A program made the translations under genes and the position numbers. The notes beneath the pieces are model-generated. The model was given only the letters and a program-made list of their open reading frames with translations. It ran no database searches and was not told the DNA's origin. DNA of 23,808 bases, from contig JBBAFB010000019.1 of assembly GCA_041655595.1 (NCBI GenBank), positions 1-23,808 of the forward strand, written 5' to 3'. Below are positions 6,995 through 14,946 of the stretch, one piece after another. Origin of the DNA: JBBAFB01 sp041655595. GTDB taxonomy: Bacteria > Bacillota > DULZ01. Every line of letters starts with the position of its first letter. Position 1 is the first letter of the stretch.

Positions 6995-7030
6995 AAAAAA
7001 CAAAAAGTGTTTCACGTGAAACACTTTTTG
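6995..7030 (-). terminator. Probable intrinsic terminator of the parA-parB operon, overlapping parS 2
   Basis: Read on the minus strand, the 30-bp palindrome would form a long RNA hairpin directly after the parB stop codon. It is followed by TTTTTT (6995-7000), next to the TTTTTG of the stem. This is the layout of an intrinsic terminator, so the stem appears to serve both as parS and as terminator. The stem is AT-rich at its base, with GTGTTTCACG in the middle. Confidence 0.65.
7001..7030. promoter_or_regulatory. parS: parS site 2 within a 30-bp perfect palindrome
   Basis: A second identical 16-bp core lies at 7008-7023, centred 53 bp from the first. Flanking CAAAAAG and CTTTTTG extend the symmetry to 30 bp. 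It starts 8 bases past the parB stop codon. ParB would load here and spread as a clamp, recruiting SMC and responding to ParA at the origin. Confidence 0.95.
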
Positions 7031-7038
7031 CTGTCTTA

Positions 7039-7929
7039 TCAGGCTATTTCCGTCCCGAAGAAAAGCTCCAGCACTCTTTGCAAATCCCCCGGGCTGTAAT
7101 ACTCAATGACGATCTTTCCCTTATCCCCCTGCTGATTAATATCCACCTTCGTACCTAGCTTTTCCCTTAGCCTGTCCCTGTATTCCGCCAACAAGCTGTC
7201 CTCATACAGGAGCTGCTGTTTTTTTGCTAAAAAATTTTTTTTATCCCCCTGTTCCTTCTTTACTTCTAGTAAGCTTTTTACAATTCTTTCTGTTTCCCTA
7301 ACCGACAGACCTTCCTCTATGATTTTGTCGGCCAAGGCCAATTGCCCCTTTTCCGGCACGCTGAGTAAGGCCCGGGCATGTCCCGCTGTTAGCTTGCCCT
7401 CTGCTAAGGCCCCCTGAGCCCCTGTAGATAAACCTAGGAGGCGTAGTGTGTTGGCTATATGGGATCTGCTTTTTCCTAGGCGGGCCCCCAGCTCCTCTTG
7501 GGTCAGGCTGTGTTCTTCAATCAAAATGTTATAAGCCCTAGCTTCCTCTATGGGATTTAGATCCTCCCTTTGTATATTCTCTATGAGCGCTATTTCCAAC
7601 ACCTGTTTATCGGTGTAATCCTTGATAATAACAGGTAATTCTTCCAGCTCCAAAAGTTGAGCCGCCCTCCAGCGCCTTTCACCGGCCACAATCTGATAAA
7701 GACCTGTTTCCAGTGCCCTGACCACAATCGGCTGTACAATGCCATGCTCTTTAATAGATTCTGCCAGCTCTGTTAATTTTTCCTCTGAGAACTGCCGTCT
7801 TGGCTGAAAGCTATTAGGTGTTATCTCGTCTACTCTCAATGACTGGGGCCGGTTTTGCTCCGGTTCTTCAAGATTAACTACCGTCGGCAATAAAGCACCT
7901 AGGCCTCTGCCTAAACCCTTTTTACTCAT
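7039..7929 (-). CDS. parB: Chromosome partitioning protein ParB (Spo0J)
   Basis: ParB binds parS, loads as a CTP-dependent sliding clamp, and organises the origin with ParA and SMC. The N-terminal KKGLGRGLGALLP (the ParA-activating segment) is followed by the CTP-binding/ParB domain with GERRWRAA near residues 83-90 and the ENIQREDLNPIEEA motif near 117-130. A helix-turn-helix follows (SLTQEELGARLGKSRSHIANTLRLL, about 141-165), and the protein ends in a dimerisation domain. I choose the ATG at 7929 (296 residues) over the TTG at 7935; both share the upstream AAGGAAGTG. The start overlaps the parA stop by 8 bases (ATGAGTAA), implying coupled translation. Two parS sites lie directly downstream. 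No Noc paralogue is present in the window. Confidence 0.97.
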   Translation of the reverse strand: MSKKGLGRGLGALLPTVVNLEEPEQNRPQSLRVDEITPNSFQPRRQFSEEKLTELAESIKEHGIVQPIVVRALETGLYQIVAGERRWRAAQLLELEELPVIIKDYTDKQVLEIALIENIQREDLNPIEEARAYNILIEEHSLTQEELGARLGKSRSHIANTLRLLGLSTGAQGALAEGKLTAGHARALLSVPEKGQLALADKIIEEGLSVRETERIVKSLLEVKKEQGDKKNFLAKKQQLLYEDSLLAEYRDRLREKLGTKVDINQQGDKGKIVIEYYSPGDLQRVLELFFGTEIA

Positions 7930-8683
7930 TCTCAATCACTTCCTTCGCCAAATCCATATATACTTCCGCACCCTTAGACTTGGGATCATAATAAATAATA
8001 GGCAAGCCATGACTTGGGGCCTCGCTCAGTCTAACATTTCTGGGTATAATGGTTTTCATTAATTTGTTCTTAAAATGAGCCTTTACCTCATCCACAACTT
8101 GAATGGAAAGATTTGTACGTGCGTCAAACATGGTACAAACAATCCCCTCCAACTGTAAGTTTTTGTTCAAATGCTTCTGTACAAGATGGATGGTGTTCAT
8201 TAGCTGGCCCAATCCTTCCAGCGCATAATATTCGCATTGAATCGGAATCAAAACCGTGTCAGCGGCCGTTAAGGCATTTAAGGTTAATAAACCTAGGGAA
8301 GGCGGGCAATCCAGCAGGATATAGTCATAATTCTCTTTGATTGATTCCAGGGCCCTTTTTAGCTTGCTTTCCCTGGAAATTGCCGCCACTAGCTCTATTT
8401 CCGCACCGGCCAACTGGATCGTGGCTGGAATAACATCAAGATTTTCCCATTGGGTGCTGATCCTAATATCCCGTAAAGGTCTTCCATTAATTAAAGAATC
8501 ATAAATACAGTGTGCCAGCGACAAACGGTCCACTCCCAAACCGCTGGTGGCATTGCCCTGGGGATCATTATCAACAATTAACACCTTTTTACCCTCTTTG
8601 GCTAAACCAGCCCCTAAGTTAACAGCCGTAGTAGTTTTAGCCACCCCGCCTTTTTGATTAGCCAATGCAATAACCTTGCCCAT
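7922..8683 (-). CDS. parA: Chromosome partitioning ATPase ParA (Soj)
   Basis: This is a 253-residue P-loop ATPase of the ParA/MinD type. It carries the deviant Walker A KGGVAKTTT (about residues 11-19, with both signature lysines), the A' motif VLIVDNDPQGNATSG and the Walker B region DYILLDCPPSLG. It forms a nucleoid-bound dimer that ParB stimulates to hydrolyse ATP. In Gram-positive bacteria it also tunes DnaA activity. A longer frame opens at 8725, but I start at the ATG at 8683: AGGTGAT lies just upstream, family members begin with MGK, and the extra 14 codons overlap a TATAAC -10-like element (8717-8722), though no good -35 was found. It lies between the rsmG terminator and parB. Confidence 0.95.
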   Translation of the reverse strand: MGKVIALANQKGGVAKTTTAVNLGAGLAKEGKKVLIVDNDPQGNATSGLGVDRLSLAHCIYDSLINGRPLRDIRISTQWENLDVIPATIQLAGAEIELVAAISRESKLKRALESIKENYDYILLDCPPSLGLLTLNALTAADTVLIPIQCEYYALEGLGQLMNTIHLVQKHLNKNLQLEGIVCTMFDARTNLSIQVVDEVKAHFKNKLMKTIIPRNVRLSEAPSHGLPIIYYDPKSKGAEVYMDLAKEVIENE

Positions 8684-8760
8684 TTCATCACCTGTTTCTT
8701 TGTTCTCCGGCAACTGGTTATACATTCCACGTTAGCCCATTTAGTTCCTGCTAAAAATAT

Positions 8761-8780
8761 AAAAAAGGCCTGCTGGCCTT
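8761..8780 (-). terminator. Intrinsic terminator downstream of rsmG
   Basis: On the minus strand AAGGCC, loop AGCA and GGCCTT form a 6-bp hairpin. It is followed by TTTT and then ATATTTTT, beginning 19 bases after the rsmG stop codon. It would end the mnmE-mnmG-rsmG operon before parA. Confidence 0.85.
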
Positions 8781-8798
8781 CTAAATAATTTTACCCCT

Positions 8799-9542
8799 TT
8801 AAATTCTGTTTTGATGCCGTTTTAAAGGCATTTTGGAGGGAATGCCGCTCTTTCTGGGATACCCTTGAGGAGTTTTTTTATCCTTACGAATTATTATCAA
8901 GGATCTTTGGTCTTCTATTAAAGGTAGTTTGTAATCAACCACCTCCGCTAGTTTTCCCCCCAATAAATCAATGGCATCCTTAGCCTTTTCCAATTCATCC
9001 CGGTAGTTAGGGCCCTTTAAAGCAAAAAGTTTTCCCCCTTTCTTTAAAAGAGGCAGCCCGTATTCAGCCAATACCGCCAAAGGAGCAACGGCTCTGGCAG
9101 TTACATCGGTAAACCCTTCCCTATAGCCCAAATCTTTCCCTAAATCCTCCGCTCGGGAATGTATAGCGGCCACTTGGATCAAGGACAACTCTTTTGCTAC
9201 TAGGTTGATGAAGTTGACCTTTTTTTGGACAGCATCAACTAGGGTAATAGCTGTTTCGGGATTTAGAATTTTTAAAACTAGCCCGGGAAAACCCGCCCCG
9301 GTGCCAAGATCCAGCAAAGCGGTATCTGCTCCAACTTTCAACCATTTTGTTAGCAATTGGGAATCTAAAAAGTGTTTTATAGCAATCTCCTTAGGGTCCT
9401 TAATAGCAGTTAAATTAATTTTTTGGTTCCAATCTAAAAGCAACTTGTAATATCCTACATATCGGTCCAACTGCTGTTTCGATAAATTCATTTCCAGTTG
9501 AGTTAAGCCCAGCTCTAGAGTCTTTAAAAAGTCATTCGCCAT
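8799..9542 (-). CDS. rsmG: 16S rRNA (guanine527-N7)-methyltransferase RsmG
   Basis: RsmG methylates G527 of 16S rRNA using S-adenosylmethionine; loss in other bacteria gives low-level streptomycin resistance. The Rossmann-type SAM motif LLDLGTGAGFPGLVLKI lies at about residues 76-92, preceded by the family mark NLTAIKDPKEIAIKHFLDS. The ARAVAPLAVLAEY and FALKGP motifs follow. At 247 residues it is of normal size, with a somewhat extended basic C-terminus (KMPLKRHQNR). The ATG at 9542 lies inside the end of mnmG (11-base overlap), with GGAGG 10 bases upstream. It is the last gene of the mnmE-mnmG-rsmG operon and is followed by a clear terminator. Confidence 0.97.
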   Translation of the reverse strand: MANDFLKTLELGLTQLEMNLSKQQLDRYVGYYKLLLDWNQKINLTAIKDPKEIAIKHFLDSQLLTKWLKVGADTALLDLGTGAGFPGLVLKILNPETAITLVDAVQKKVNFINLVAKELSLIQVAAIHSRAEDLGKDLGYREGFTDVTARAVAPLAVLAEYGLPLLKKGGKLFALKGPNYRDELEKAKDAIDLLGGKLAEVVDYKLPLIEDQRSLIIIRKDKKTPQGYPRKSGIPSKMPLKRHQNRI

Positions 9543-11424
9543 CTTTTGCTTTCCTCCGTGCCTGTTCTAAAAATATCAGCAGCCCGTTGATGTCGGCAGG
9601 GGAAACCCCCGAAATCCTAGCCGCTTGGCCAATAGACGAAGGTTTTCTTTCTGTTAACTTTTCTCTGGCCTCCAAGGATAAACCGCTAATTTCCAAGTAG
9701 TTTAGGTCTTGGGGCAGACGGCGGTGTTCTAATTTATTAAACCTCTCCACTTGCTGCTGCTGCTTCTTGATATAGCCTTCATATTTTATTTGTATTTCCA
9801 CTTCATTTTTAATTTCATCCGCTAATTCCCTTTGATCAGGCAAAAAAATCTCTAAATCCCGAAAGCTTAATTCCGGCCTTTTTAACAAATCAGCTAGGCT
9901 GGAGGCCTGTTTTAACGGGCTGCTGCCTTTTTCTTCTAATAGCCGTTCCATGCCCTCCCGATGGGGGTTAATTTGTAGTTTCCTCCACCTGTCAATTTCC
10001 TTTTCCAGGGCATCCTTTTTTTTGGAGAAAAGCCGATATCTTTCATCTGTTACCAAGCCTATCCTTCTTCCTATTTCTGTTAATCTCAGGTCTGCATTCC
10101 CATGCCGCAGCAACAAGCGATATTCCGCCCTGGAAGTCAGCACGCGGTAGGGCTCGCTAATTCCTTTAGTGACTAAATCATCAATCAAAACACCGATATA
10201 GGCCTCTGATCTTTTTAAAACCAAGGGCTCCCTGCCCAAAACCGCAAGGGCTGCATTTATGCCGGCCACTAGACCTTGAGCGGCAGCCTCTTCGTAACCG
10301 GAACTACCGTTAAGCTGCCCGGCACAATATAAACCGGCTACCTTTTTTAACTCCAAGGTTGTTTTCAGCTGTGTGGGAATAATATAATCATATTCAATGG
10401 CGTAACCTGGCCTAATTATTTCTACCTGCTCCAGCCCACCGATACTTCTTAAAACCTCCAACTGTATTTCCTCTGGCAAACCTGTTGTCATCCCCTGAAC
10501 ATAAATTTCGTCCCGATCAATTCCTTCCGGCTCTAAAAATAACTGATGTCTGTCTTTGTCCCTAAAGCGCAAAATCTTATCTTCAATGGAAGGACAATAT
10601 CTAGGGCCCGAACCCTGTGTCCGACCCGTATACAATGGGGATCTTTTAAGATTGTTTTCAATAATTTGATGAGTTTTGTCATTGGTATAAACCAACCAAC
10701 AAGAAATATTCGGTCTGTTCAACTGCTGCTCCAAAAAGGAAAAGTATAATGGTTCGTTGCTGCCCTTTTGCTCCTCCATTTTACTGAAATCAATGGTGTT
10801 TTTATCAATCCGCGGTGGCGTGCTGGTTTCAAATTTGCCTAATTCCACGCCCAAGGCTTCCAAGTTTGCGGATAGATTTTCAACCGCTAAAGACGCATTT
10901 GGCCCGCCGGGGTAATTTACCTCGCCGATAAAAATTCTGCCCCTCAGATAGGTGCCACTGGTTAAAACCACTTTTTTGGCCTTGTAAACCAGGTTTGTCT
11001 GCACCCTTACGCCAATGACACGCTGATCCTCCACCAGTAGTTCTTCCACCATAGCCTGTTTTAGGCTGAGATTTTTTTGTCCTTGCAAGGTGGCCGCCAT
11101 ATTGTCCTGATAGCATCTTTTATCCGCCTGCCCCCGCAAAGCCTGCACCGCCGGTCCTTTAGCCGTGTTTAGAGTCCTCACCTGTATGGCCGACCGATCA
11201 ATATTTATCCCCATCTGCCCGCCGAGGGCATCAATTTCCCTCACCAGATGCCCCTTCGCCGGTCCCCCTATAGCCGGGTTGCAGGGCATTAGGGCAATTT
11301 GATCTAAGTTTAAGCTCAAAAGTAAGGTTTGGCAGCCCATCCTGGCAGCAGCCAGGGCCGCCTCGCAGCCGGCATGGCCGGCACCTACAACAATGACATC
11401 AAAACTGCCTCCTATATACGCCAC
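9532..11424 (-). CDS. mnmG: tRNA uridine-5-carboxymethylaminomethyl modification enzyme MnmG (GidA)
   Basis: MnmG is the FAD-dependent partner of MnmE; together they build the cmnm5 group on the wobble uridine of several tRNAs. The 630-residue protein has the dinucleotide-binding motif VIVVGAGHAGCEAA (about 10-23) and the family signatures MPCNPAIGGPAKGHLVREIDALGG and YCAGQLNGSSGYEEAAAQGL. It also has the C-terminal MnmE/tRNA-binding region ending in the ISGVSPADINGL motif. The start is GTG at 11424 with AAAGGA 9 bases upstream; it matches the length of homologues that begin a few residues before the FAD motif. It lies 43 bases after mnmE and overlaps rsmG. Nothing unusual was seen. Confidence 0.98.
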   Translation of the reverse strand: MAYIGGSFDVIVVGAGHAGCEAALAAARMGCQTLLLSLNLDQIALMPCNPAIGGPAKGHLVREIDALGGQMGINIDRSAIQVRTLNTAKGPAVQALRGQADKRCYQDNMAATLQGQKNLSLKQAMVEELLVEDQRVIGVRVQTNLVYKAKKVVLTSGTYLRGRIFIGEVNYPGGPNASLAVENLSANLEALGVELGKFETSTPPRIDKNTIDFSKMEEQKGSNEPLYFSFLEQQLNRPNISCWLVYTNDKTHQIIENNLKRSPLYTGRTQGSGPRYCPSIEDKILRFRDKDRHQLFLEPEGIDRDEIYVQGMTTGLPEEIQLEVLRSIGGLEQVEIIRPGYAIEYDYIIPTQLKTTLELKKVAGLYCAGQLNGSSGYEEAAAQGLVAGINAALAVLGREPLVLKRSEAYIGVLIDDLVTKGISEPYRVLTSRAEYRLLLRHGNADLRLTEIGRRIGLVTDERYRLFSKKKDALEKEIDRWRKLQINPHREGMERLLEEKGSSPLKQASSLADLLKRPELSFRDLEIFLPDQRELADEIKNEVEIQIKYEGYIKKQQQQVERFNKLEHRRLPQDLNYLEISGLSLEAREKLTERKPSSIGQAARISGVSPADINGLLIFLEQARRKAKDGE

Positions 11425-11467
11425 TATTCTCAGTCCTTTATCTAAAAATTACAGCAAAATCGGAAAG

Positions 11468-12856
11468 TTATTTGCCGATACAAAAATCAGCAAATATTTT
11501 ATTTAAAACCTCTTCATCCGCATCTTTGCCGACAATTTCCGCTAAATAATCGTAACCAGCTTTTAAATCAATAATTAAAAAATCCTCGGGGTAACCCTGT
11601 TGTAAAGCGTCCAAAGCTTCTGTAAGGTGTTTGAGGCTTTTTTTAACACTCTCAAAATGTCTCATTTTTGTTAGCAGCGGTGATTCTCTAAAGTTTAATT
11701 TATTTAGGTCAAACAGCTTTTTAATTTCTTCCCCTAATTCGGACAAGCCGTAGCCCTTTAAAGCGGAAATCTCTAAAATATTGACCCCGGCAAAAACGGT
11801 TTCCAATTGGCCCTTTTTCAATACCTGATCCCTTAAATCCACTTTGTTTAACAATATTAAAAAGGGAATATCCAATTCCTTTGCCAGTTCAAAAACCAAG
11901 AAGTCATTTTCCCCTAATTCTGCGCCTCCATCCAGGACTAAAAAAGCCAACTCCGCTTCTTTTAGAGTTTCCTTTGTTTTTTCTACCCCGATTATTTCTA
12001 TCAGATCTTCGGTCAAACGGACACCCGCCGTATCTATCAATTTAACTGGAATACCCTCTAAATAAATTGTTTCCATAATCAAATCCCTGGTGGTACCGGG
12101 TATGTCGGTAACAATAGCTCTTTCTCTGCCCAGAAGTGCATTTAATAGGCTGGATTTGCCCACATTTGGTTTGCCGAAGATAACTGTTTTTAATCCTTCG
12201 CGTATTATTTGTCCTTGCTTAAACCCTTCCGCTAATTCTTCCAATGAAGCAATCAAGCTCTTTAAACCCGCTTCAATTTCCTTGTCAGCTAAGCCGGGTA
12301 ACTCTTCCTCGGGAAAATCAATAGTTGCCTCTAAAAAAGCTAAAATTTTTAGCAATTGTTCTTGTAGAACGGTAATTTTTTTTGCTAAATTACCTTCCAG
12401 TTGAGAAGCCGCTATTTTTAACCCTGCCTCACTACTTGCCCTGATTAAATCTATAGTAGCTTCCGCCTTAGTTAAATCTAATTTGCCATTTAAAAAAGCC
12501 CTCTTGGTAAACTCCCCCGGTTCTGCTAAAACTGCTCCCGTAGCCAGTACTTCCTCTAAAATGGTCTTCATTATCAAAGCTCCCCCGTGGCAATGAATTT
12601 CCGCCATATTTTCACCGGTATAACTTTGGGGTGCTTTCATAATTGTCACTAAAACCTCATCTATAATAACTTTTTTTTCGCCGCCTTTTCTAAAATGCCC
12701 TAAATAAAGCCGATGGCTTTCTTTCCTTTTCCAGTTTTCCGGTTTTGAGGGAATGAAAAGTTCATTAATTATTTGCTCGCTTCGGGGGCCGCTAATCCTT
12801 ACGATTCCTATACCCCCTTCGCCAAGTGCCGTTCCTATGGCGGCTATGGTATCCAC
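11468..12856 (-). CDS. mnmE: tRNA modification GTPase MnmE (TrmE)
   Basis: This is a 462-residue GTPase acting with MnmG on tRNA wobble uridines. The N-terminal tetrahydrofolate-binding domain (IAAIGTALGEGGIGIVRISGP, then GGALIMKTILEEVL and EPGEFTKRAFLNGK) is followed by a helical region. The inserted G domain has GKPNVGKS (228-235), DIPGTTRD (251-258) and LNKVDL. The protein ends in the catalytically needed CIGK, so it is complete. The start is GTG at 12856, with AAGGAGG 7 bases upstream. The jag terminator ends only 20 bases before the start codon, leaving no room for a promoter in between. Transcription must come from readthrough or from a promoter inside jag. Confidence 0.98.
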   Translation of the reverse strand: MDTIAAIGTALGEGGIGIVRISGPRSEQIINELFIPSKPENWKRKESHRLYLGHFRKGGEKKVIIDEVLVTIMKAPQSYTGENMAEIHCHGGALIMKTILEEVLATGAVLAEPGEFTKRAFLNGKLDLTKAEATIDLIRASSEAGLKIAASQLEGNLAKKITVLQEQLLKILAFLEATIDFPEEELPGLADKEIEAGLKSLIASLEELAEGFKQGQIIREGLKTVIFGKPNVGKSSLLNALLGRERAIVTDIPGTTRDLIMETIYLEGIPVKLIDTAGVRLTEDLIEIIGVEKTKETLKEAELAFLVLDGGAELGENDFLVFELAKELDIPFLILLNKVDLRDQVLKKGQLETVFAGVNILEISALKGYGLSELGEEIKKLFDLNKLNFRESPLLTKMRHFESVKKSLKHLTEALDALQQGYPEDFLIIDLKAGYDYLAEIVGKDADEEVLNKIFADFCIGK

Positions 12857-12875
12857 AAAAATACCTCCTTAAACT

Positions 12876-12904
12876 AAAAAACCCAGCAATTAGCAATCGC
12901 TGGG
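12876..12904 (-). terminator. Intrinsic terminator between jag and mnmE
   Basis: On the minus strand CCCAGC and GCTGGG form a 6-bp stem with an 11-base loop that can pair further (ATT with AAT). It is followed by TTTTTT. It begins 10 bases after the jag stop codon and finishes just before the mnmE ribosome binding site. Confidence 0.85.
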
Positions 12905-12914
12905 CCCCCACCCG

Positions 12915-13532
12915 TTATTTGAGACTGATTACTACCTTGCGATAAGGTTCTTTCCCCTCACTGAAGGTATCTACTTCTTGATCATCTTGTAAAGCAGTAT
13001 GGATGATCCTTCTTTCATGGGGACTCATTGGCTCCAACATAACCCTTCGCCCGGTTTTTTTCGCTTTTTCAGCCAGCTTTCTAGCCAAGCGATTTAAAGT
13101 TTCTTCTCTTTTTTTACGATAATTTTCTACATCAAGGATAATATGGGCATGATTTTTTGTCTTGCGATTAACTGCTAAATTGCTTAGATACTGCAAAGCA
13201 TCAAGAGTTTCCCCCCGATGTCCGATCATTAAACCTAGCTTGTGCCCATGAAAAGACAAATAATAGTAATCTCCTTCTATTCGCGTTTTAACTTCTGGGG
13301 CGACTCCCAGCTTAGTCAAGATCGGCTGTAAAAACTCTATAGTTAATTCAATGGGATTTTCTTTAATGGTAATTTTAACCTTAGCTAATTTTGAACCTAG
13401 TATTCCCAAAAAACCTTTTGATGGTTCTTCTAAAACCTCTATCTCAATTTGATCCGGTTTAACATTTAACTCCTTTAAAGCGTTTTCTATCGCTTCATCA
13501 ACAGTTCTGCCCGTCATTTCAGTGGTTTTCAT
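12915..13532 (-). CDS. jag: RNA-binding protein Jag (KhpB, SpoIIIJ-associated)
   Basis: This encodes a 205-residue protein with three regions: the Jag N-terminal domain (EMTGRTVDEAIENALKELNVKPDQIEIEVLEEPSKGFLG, about 5-45), a KH domain with the GHRGETLDALQYLSNLAVN motif (about 113-132), and a C-terminal R3H domain (MLEPMSPHERRIIHTALQDD to the end). KhpB/Jag homologues bind RNA with KhpA and affect cell elongation and division in Gram-positive bacteria. The gene begins 2 bases after the yidC stop codon. The ATG at 13532 uses a GGAGG located in the end of yidC at a rather long spacing of about 13 bases. A terminator follows directly. It is the last gene of the rpmH-rnpA-yidD-yidC-jag run. Confidence 0.96.
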   Translation of the reverse strand: MKTTEMTGRTVDEAIENALKELNVKPDQIEIEVLEEPSKGFLGILGSKLAKVKITIKENPIELTIEFLQPILTKLGVAPEVKTRIEGDYYYLSFHGHKLGLMIGHRGETLDALQYLSNLAVNRKTKNHAHIILDVENYRKKREETLNRLARKLAEKAKKTGRRVMLEPMSPHERRIIHTALQDDQEVDTFSEGKEPYRKVVISLK

Positions 13533-13534
13533 TG

Positions 13535-14236
13535 TTAAGCAATTTCCTCCTTTTTAATACCACTTCCATCTCGCCTGATAACAAAATGTTCCATGGTGCT
13601 CATTATATTATACATAACCCAATACAGAGCAAGACCAGCAGGAAAACTTCGGCTAAACCAAGCCATCATAATAGGCATCATATAAAGCATAGCTTTTTGT
13701 GTTTGATCATTAGAATTACCCATACTTACCTTACTTTGCAAAAACATAAATCCTGCAACTAATAATGGTAAAATCCAAGGGTCCGGACTTCCTAAATTAG
13801 GAATCCATAAAAAAGAAGCATGTTCCACAACTAAAGAAGGGTTCTCCGCAGGATCAAAAAATGAACGCAAAGAAGTAAAAAGGGCTATTAAAATCGGCAT
13901 TTGAATAATTAACGGCAAACAACCTCCAAAAGGGTTGATTTTTTCCTTTTGATACAGTTCCATCATTTTTTCTTGTTGTTTTTGCTTATTATTCTTATAT
14001 TTTTCCTGTACTTCTTTAATTTTAGGTTGAGCCTCTTGCATTCTCTTAGTTGATTTAACCTGTATTGAGGTCAAAGGGAAAAGTATAAGTTTAATAATCA
14101 CTGTGAAAATAATAATTGCCAAGCCATAACTGGGAATTCCTACATTTACAGTCAAGCTGTAGAAGAATTCAATAACACTGGATAAAAAAGCTACTAAAGA
14201 AGCAAACAAATTGTTTCCCTGCACTAAAATGGTCAC
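13535..14236 (-). CDS. yidC: Membrane protein insertase YidC (SpoIIIJ/OxaA family)
   Basis: YidC inserts proteins into the cytoplasmic membrane, alone or with SecYEG. The 233-residue protein has the five-helix core: helix 1 (YGLAIIIFTVIIKLILFPLTS, about 37-57), the cytoplasmic hairpin rich in K, E and Q (KIKEVQEKYKNNKQKQQEKM), then CLPLIIQMPILIALFTSL and two helices near the C-terminus. The conserved groove residue, arginine in B. subtilis, is lysine here (K49); the positive charge is kept. There is no signal peptide or lipobox, unlike SpoIIIJ. The GTG at 14236 has only a weak AAGAAG upstream. A strong GGAGG at 14264-14268 sits 6 bases before an in-frame CTG at 14257, so the real start could be 7 codons earlier. 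Confidence 0.95.
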   Translation of the reverse strand: MTILVQGNNLFASLVAFLSSVIEFFYSLTVNVGIPSYGLAIIIFTVIIKLILFPLTSIQVKSTKRMQEAQPKIKEVQEKYKNNKQKQQEKMMELYQKEKINPFGGCLPLIIQMPILIALFTSLRSFFDPAENPSLVVEHASFLWIPNLGSPDPWILPLLVAGFMFLQSKVSMGNSNDQTQKAMLYMMPIMMAWFSRSFPAGLALYWVMYNIMSTMEHFVIRRDGSGIKKEEIA

Positions 14237-14304
14237 TTGTGACTTCTTTTTAAGCAGGATCCACCTCCCATATCTTTAATTTATTATTCCCTTTAATTTT
14301 TTAA

Positions 14305-14511
14305 TTAAAGAGGATCATAGCCACCCGGGTGAAAAGGGTGACATTTTGAAATTCTTCTGACCATTAAATAACCACCCTTTAAAAAGCCATATTTTTTTAA
14401 AGCCGAGATAGAATACTCTGAGCAAGTAGGGTAAAATCTACAGCTCCTCGGAAAAAAAGGAGATATGAGCTTTTGATAAATTTGTATAAACAAAATTAAT
14501 ATTTTACTCAT
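14305..14511 (-). CDS. yidD: Membrane protein insertion efficiency factor YidD
   Basis: This encodes a 68-residue protein, typical of the family, with an amphipathic N-terminus (ILILFIQIYQKLISPFFP), the conserved CRFYPTCSEY motif with two cysteines (Cys24 and Cys30) and the C-terminal CHPFHPGGYDP. YidD associates with the inner face of the membrane and helps YidC-dependent insertion. The ATG at 14511 overlaps the rnpA stop by 8 bases in the string ATGAGTAA. It lies between rnpA and yidC, its standard position. Confidence 0.97.
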   Translation of the reverse strand: MSKILILFIQIYQKLISPFFPRSCRFYPTCSEYSISALKKYGFLKGGYLMVRRISKCHPFHPGGYDPL

Positions 14512-14848
14512 TTTTTAATATACCTGCCCTAGTAGATAATTTTTCTATTTCTTGTTCGACTAATTGGTAGCTGATTCCTTTAATTTTTCTTCTAGCAACA
14601 AAAATTAAATCATAACCGGCCGCAAAGCTGTCGAAGCTTAATCTGCAAACTTCCTTCATTCTTCTTTTAATTTTATTTCTTTCAACAGCTTTCCCAATTT
14701 TTTTAGATACTACAAAACCAAAACGGGTATAATTTAAATTGTTCTTTTTTAAATAAAGAACTAAATACCGACCAACAAAAGATTTCTTATGCTGATAAAC
14801 CCGTTGAAATTCTTGATTTTTTTTTAACCGGTTTAATTGATTTAACAA
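14504..14848 (-). CDS. rnpA: Ribonuclease P protein component
   Basis: RnpA is the protein subunit that helps the RNase P ribozyme process the 5' ends of tRNA precursors. The N-terminal LNRLKKNQEFQRVY and the signature RNKIKRRMKE (about 57-66) in the RNR region are clear, as is RFGFVVSKKIGKAVE just before it. The frame opens at a TTG at 14854, but that codon is one base from the GGAGG. The TTG at 14848 is 7 bases away and gives a normal N-terminus of 114 residues, so I choose it. It lies downstream of the rpmH terminator and no separate promoter is obvious, so expression probably relies on readthrough from rpmH. Confidence 0.96.
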   Translation of the reverse strand: MLNQLNRLKKNQEFQRVYQHKKSFVGRYLVLYLKKNNLNYTRFGFVVSKKIGKAVERNKIKRRMKEVCRLSFDSFAAGYDLIFVARRKIKGISYQLVEQEIEKLSTRAGILKNE

Positions 14849-14912
14849 ACCCAAACCTCCAAAACTATCATTAAACTTCTGTTGTTAAGATCAGCAGTTT
14901 CCTAGTCTTTTT

Positions 14913-14946
14913 AAAAAGAGAAAAAGGCCACCTCATGCGGCCTTTT
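14913..14946 (-). terminator. Intrinsic terminator/attenuator between rpmH and rnpA
   Basis: On the minus strand AAAAGGCC and GGCCTTTT pair over 8 bp, with two more inner pairs including a G-U, and a short loop. A T-rich run (TTTTTCTCTTTTT) overlaps and follows the 3' arm. The 5' arm begins inside the rpmH stop codon. Confidence 0.85.

Noticed and set aside
8684..8725. Longer parA start at the ATG at 8725
   Set aside because: Poor ribosome binding site, extra residues not seen in the family, and overlap with a likely -10 element; the ATG at 8683 is better supported.
9532..9542. Overlap of mnmG and rsmG as a possible frameshift or fusion
   Set aside because: Both proteins are full length with normal ends, and an 11-base overlap with an internal ribosome binding site is ordinary operon packing.
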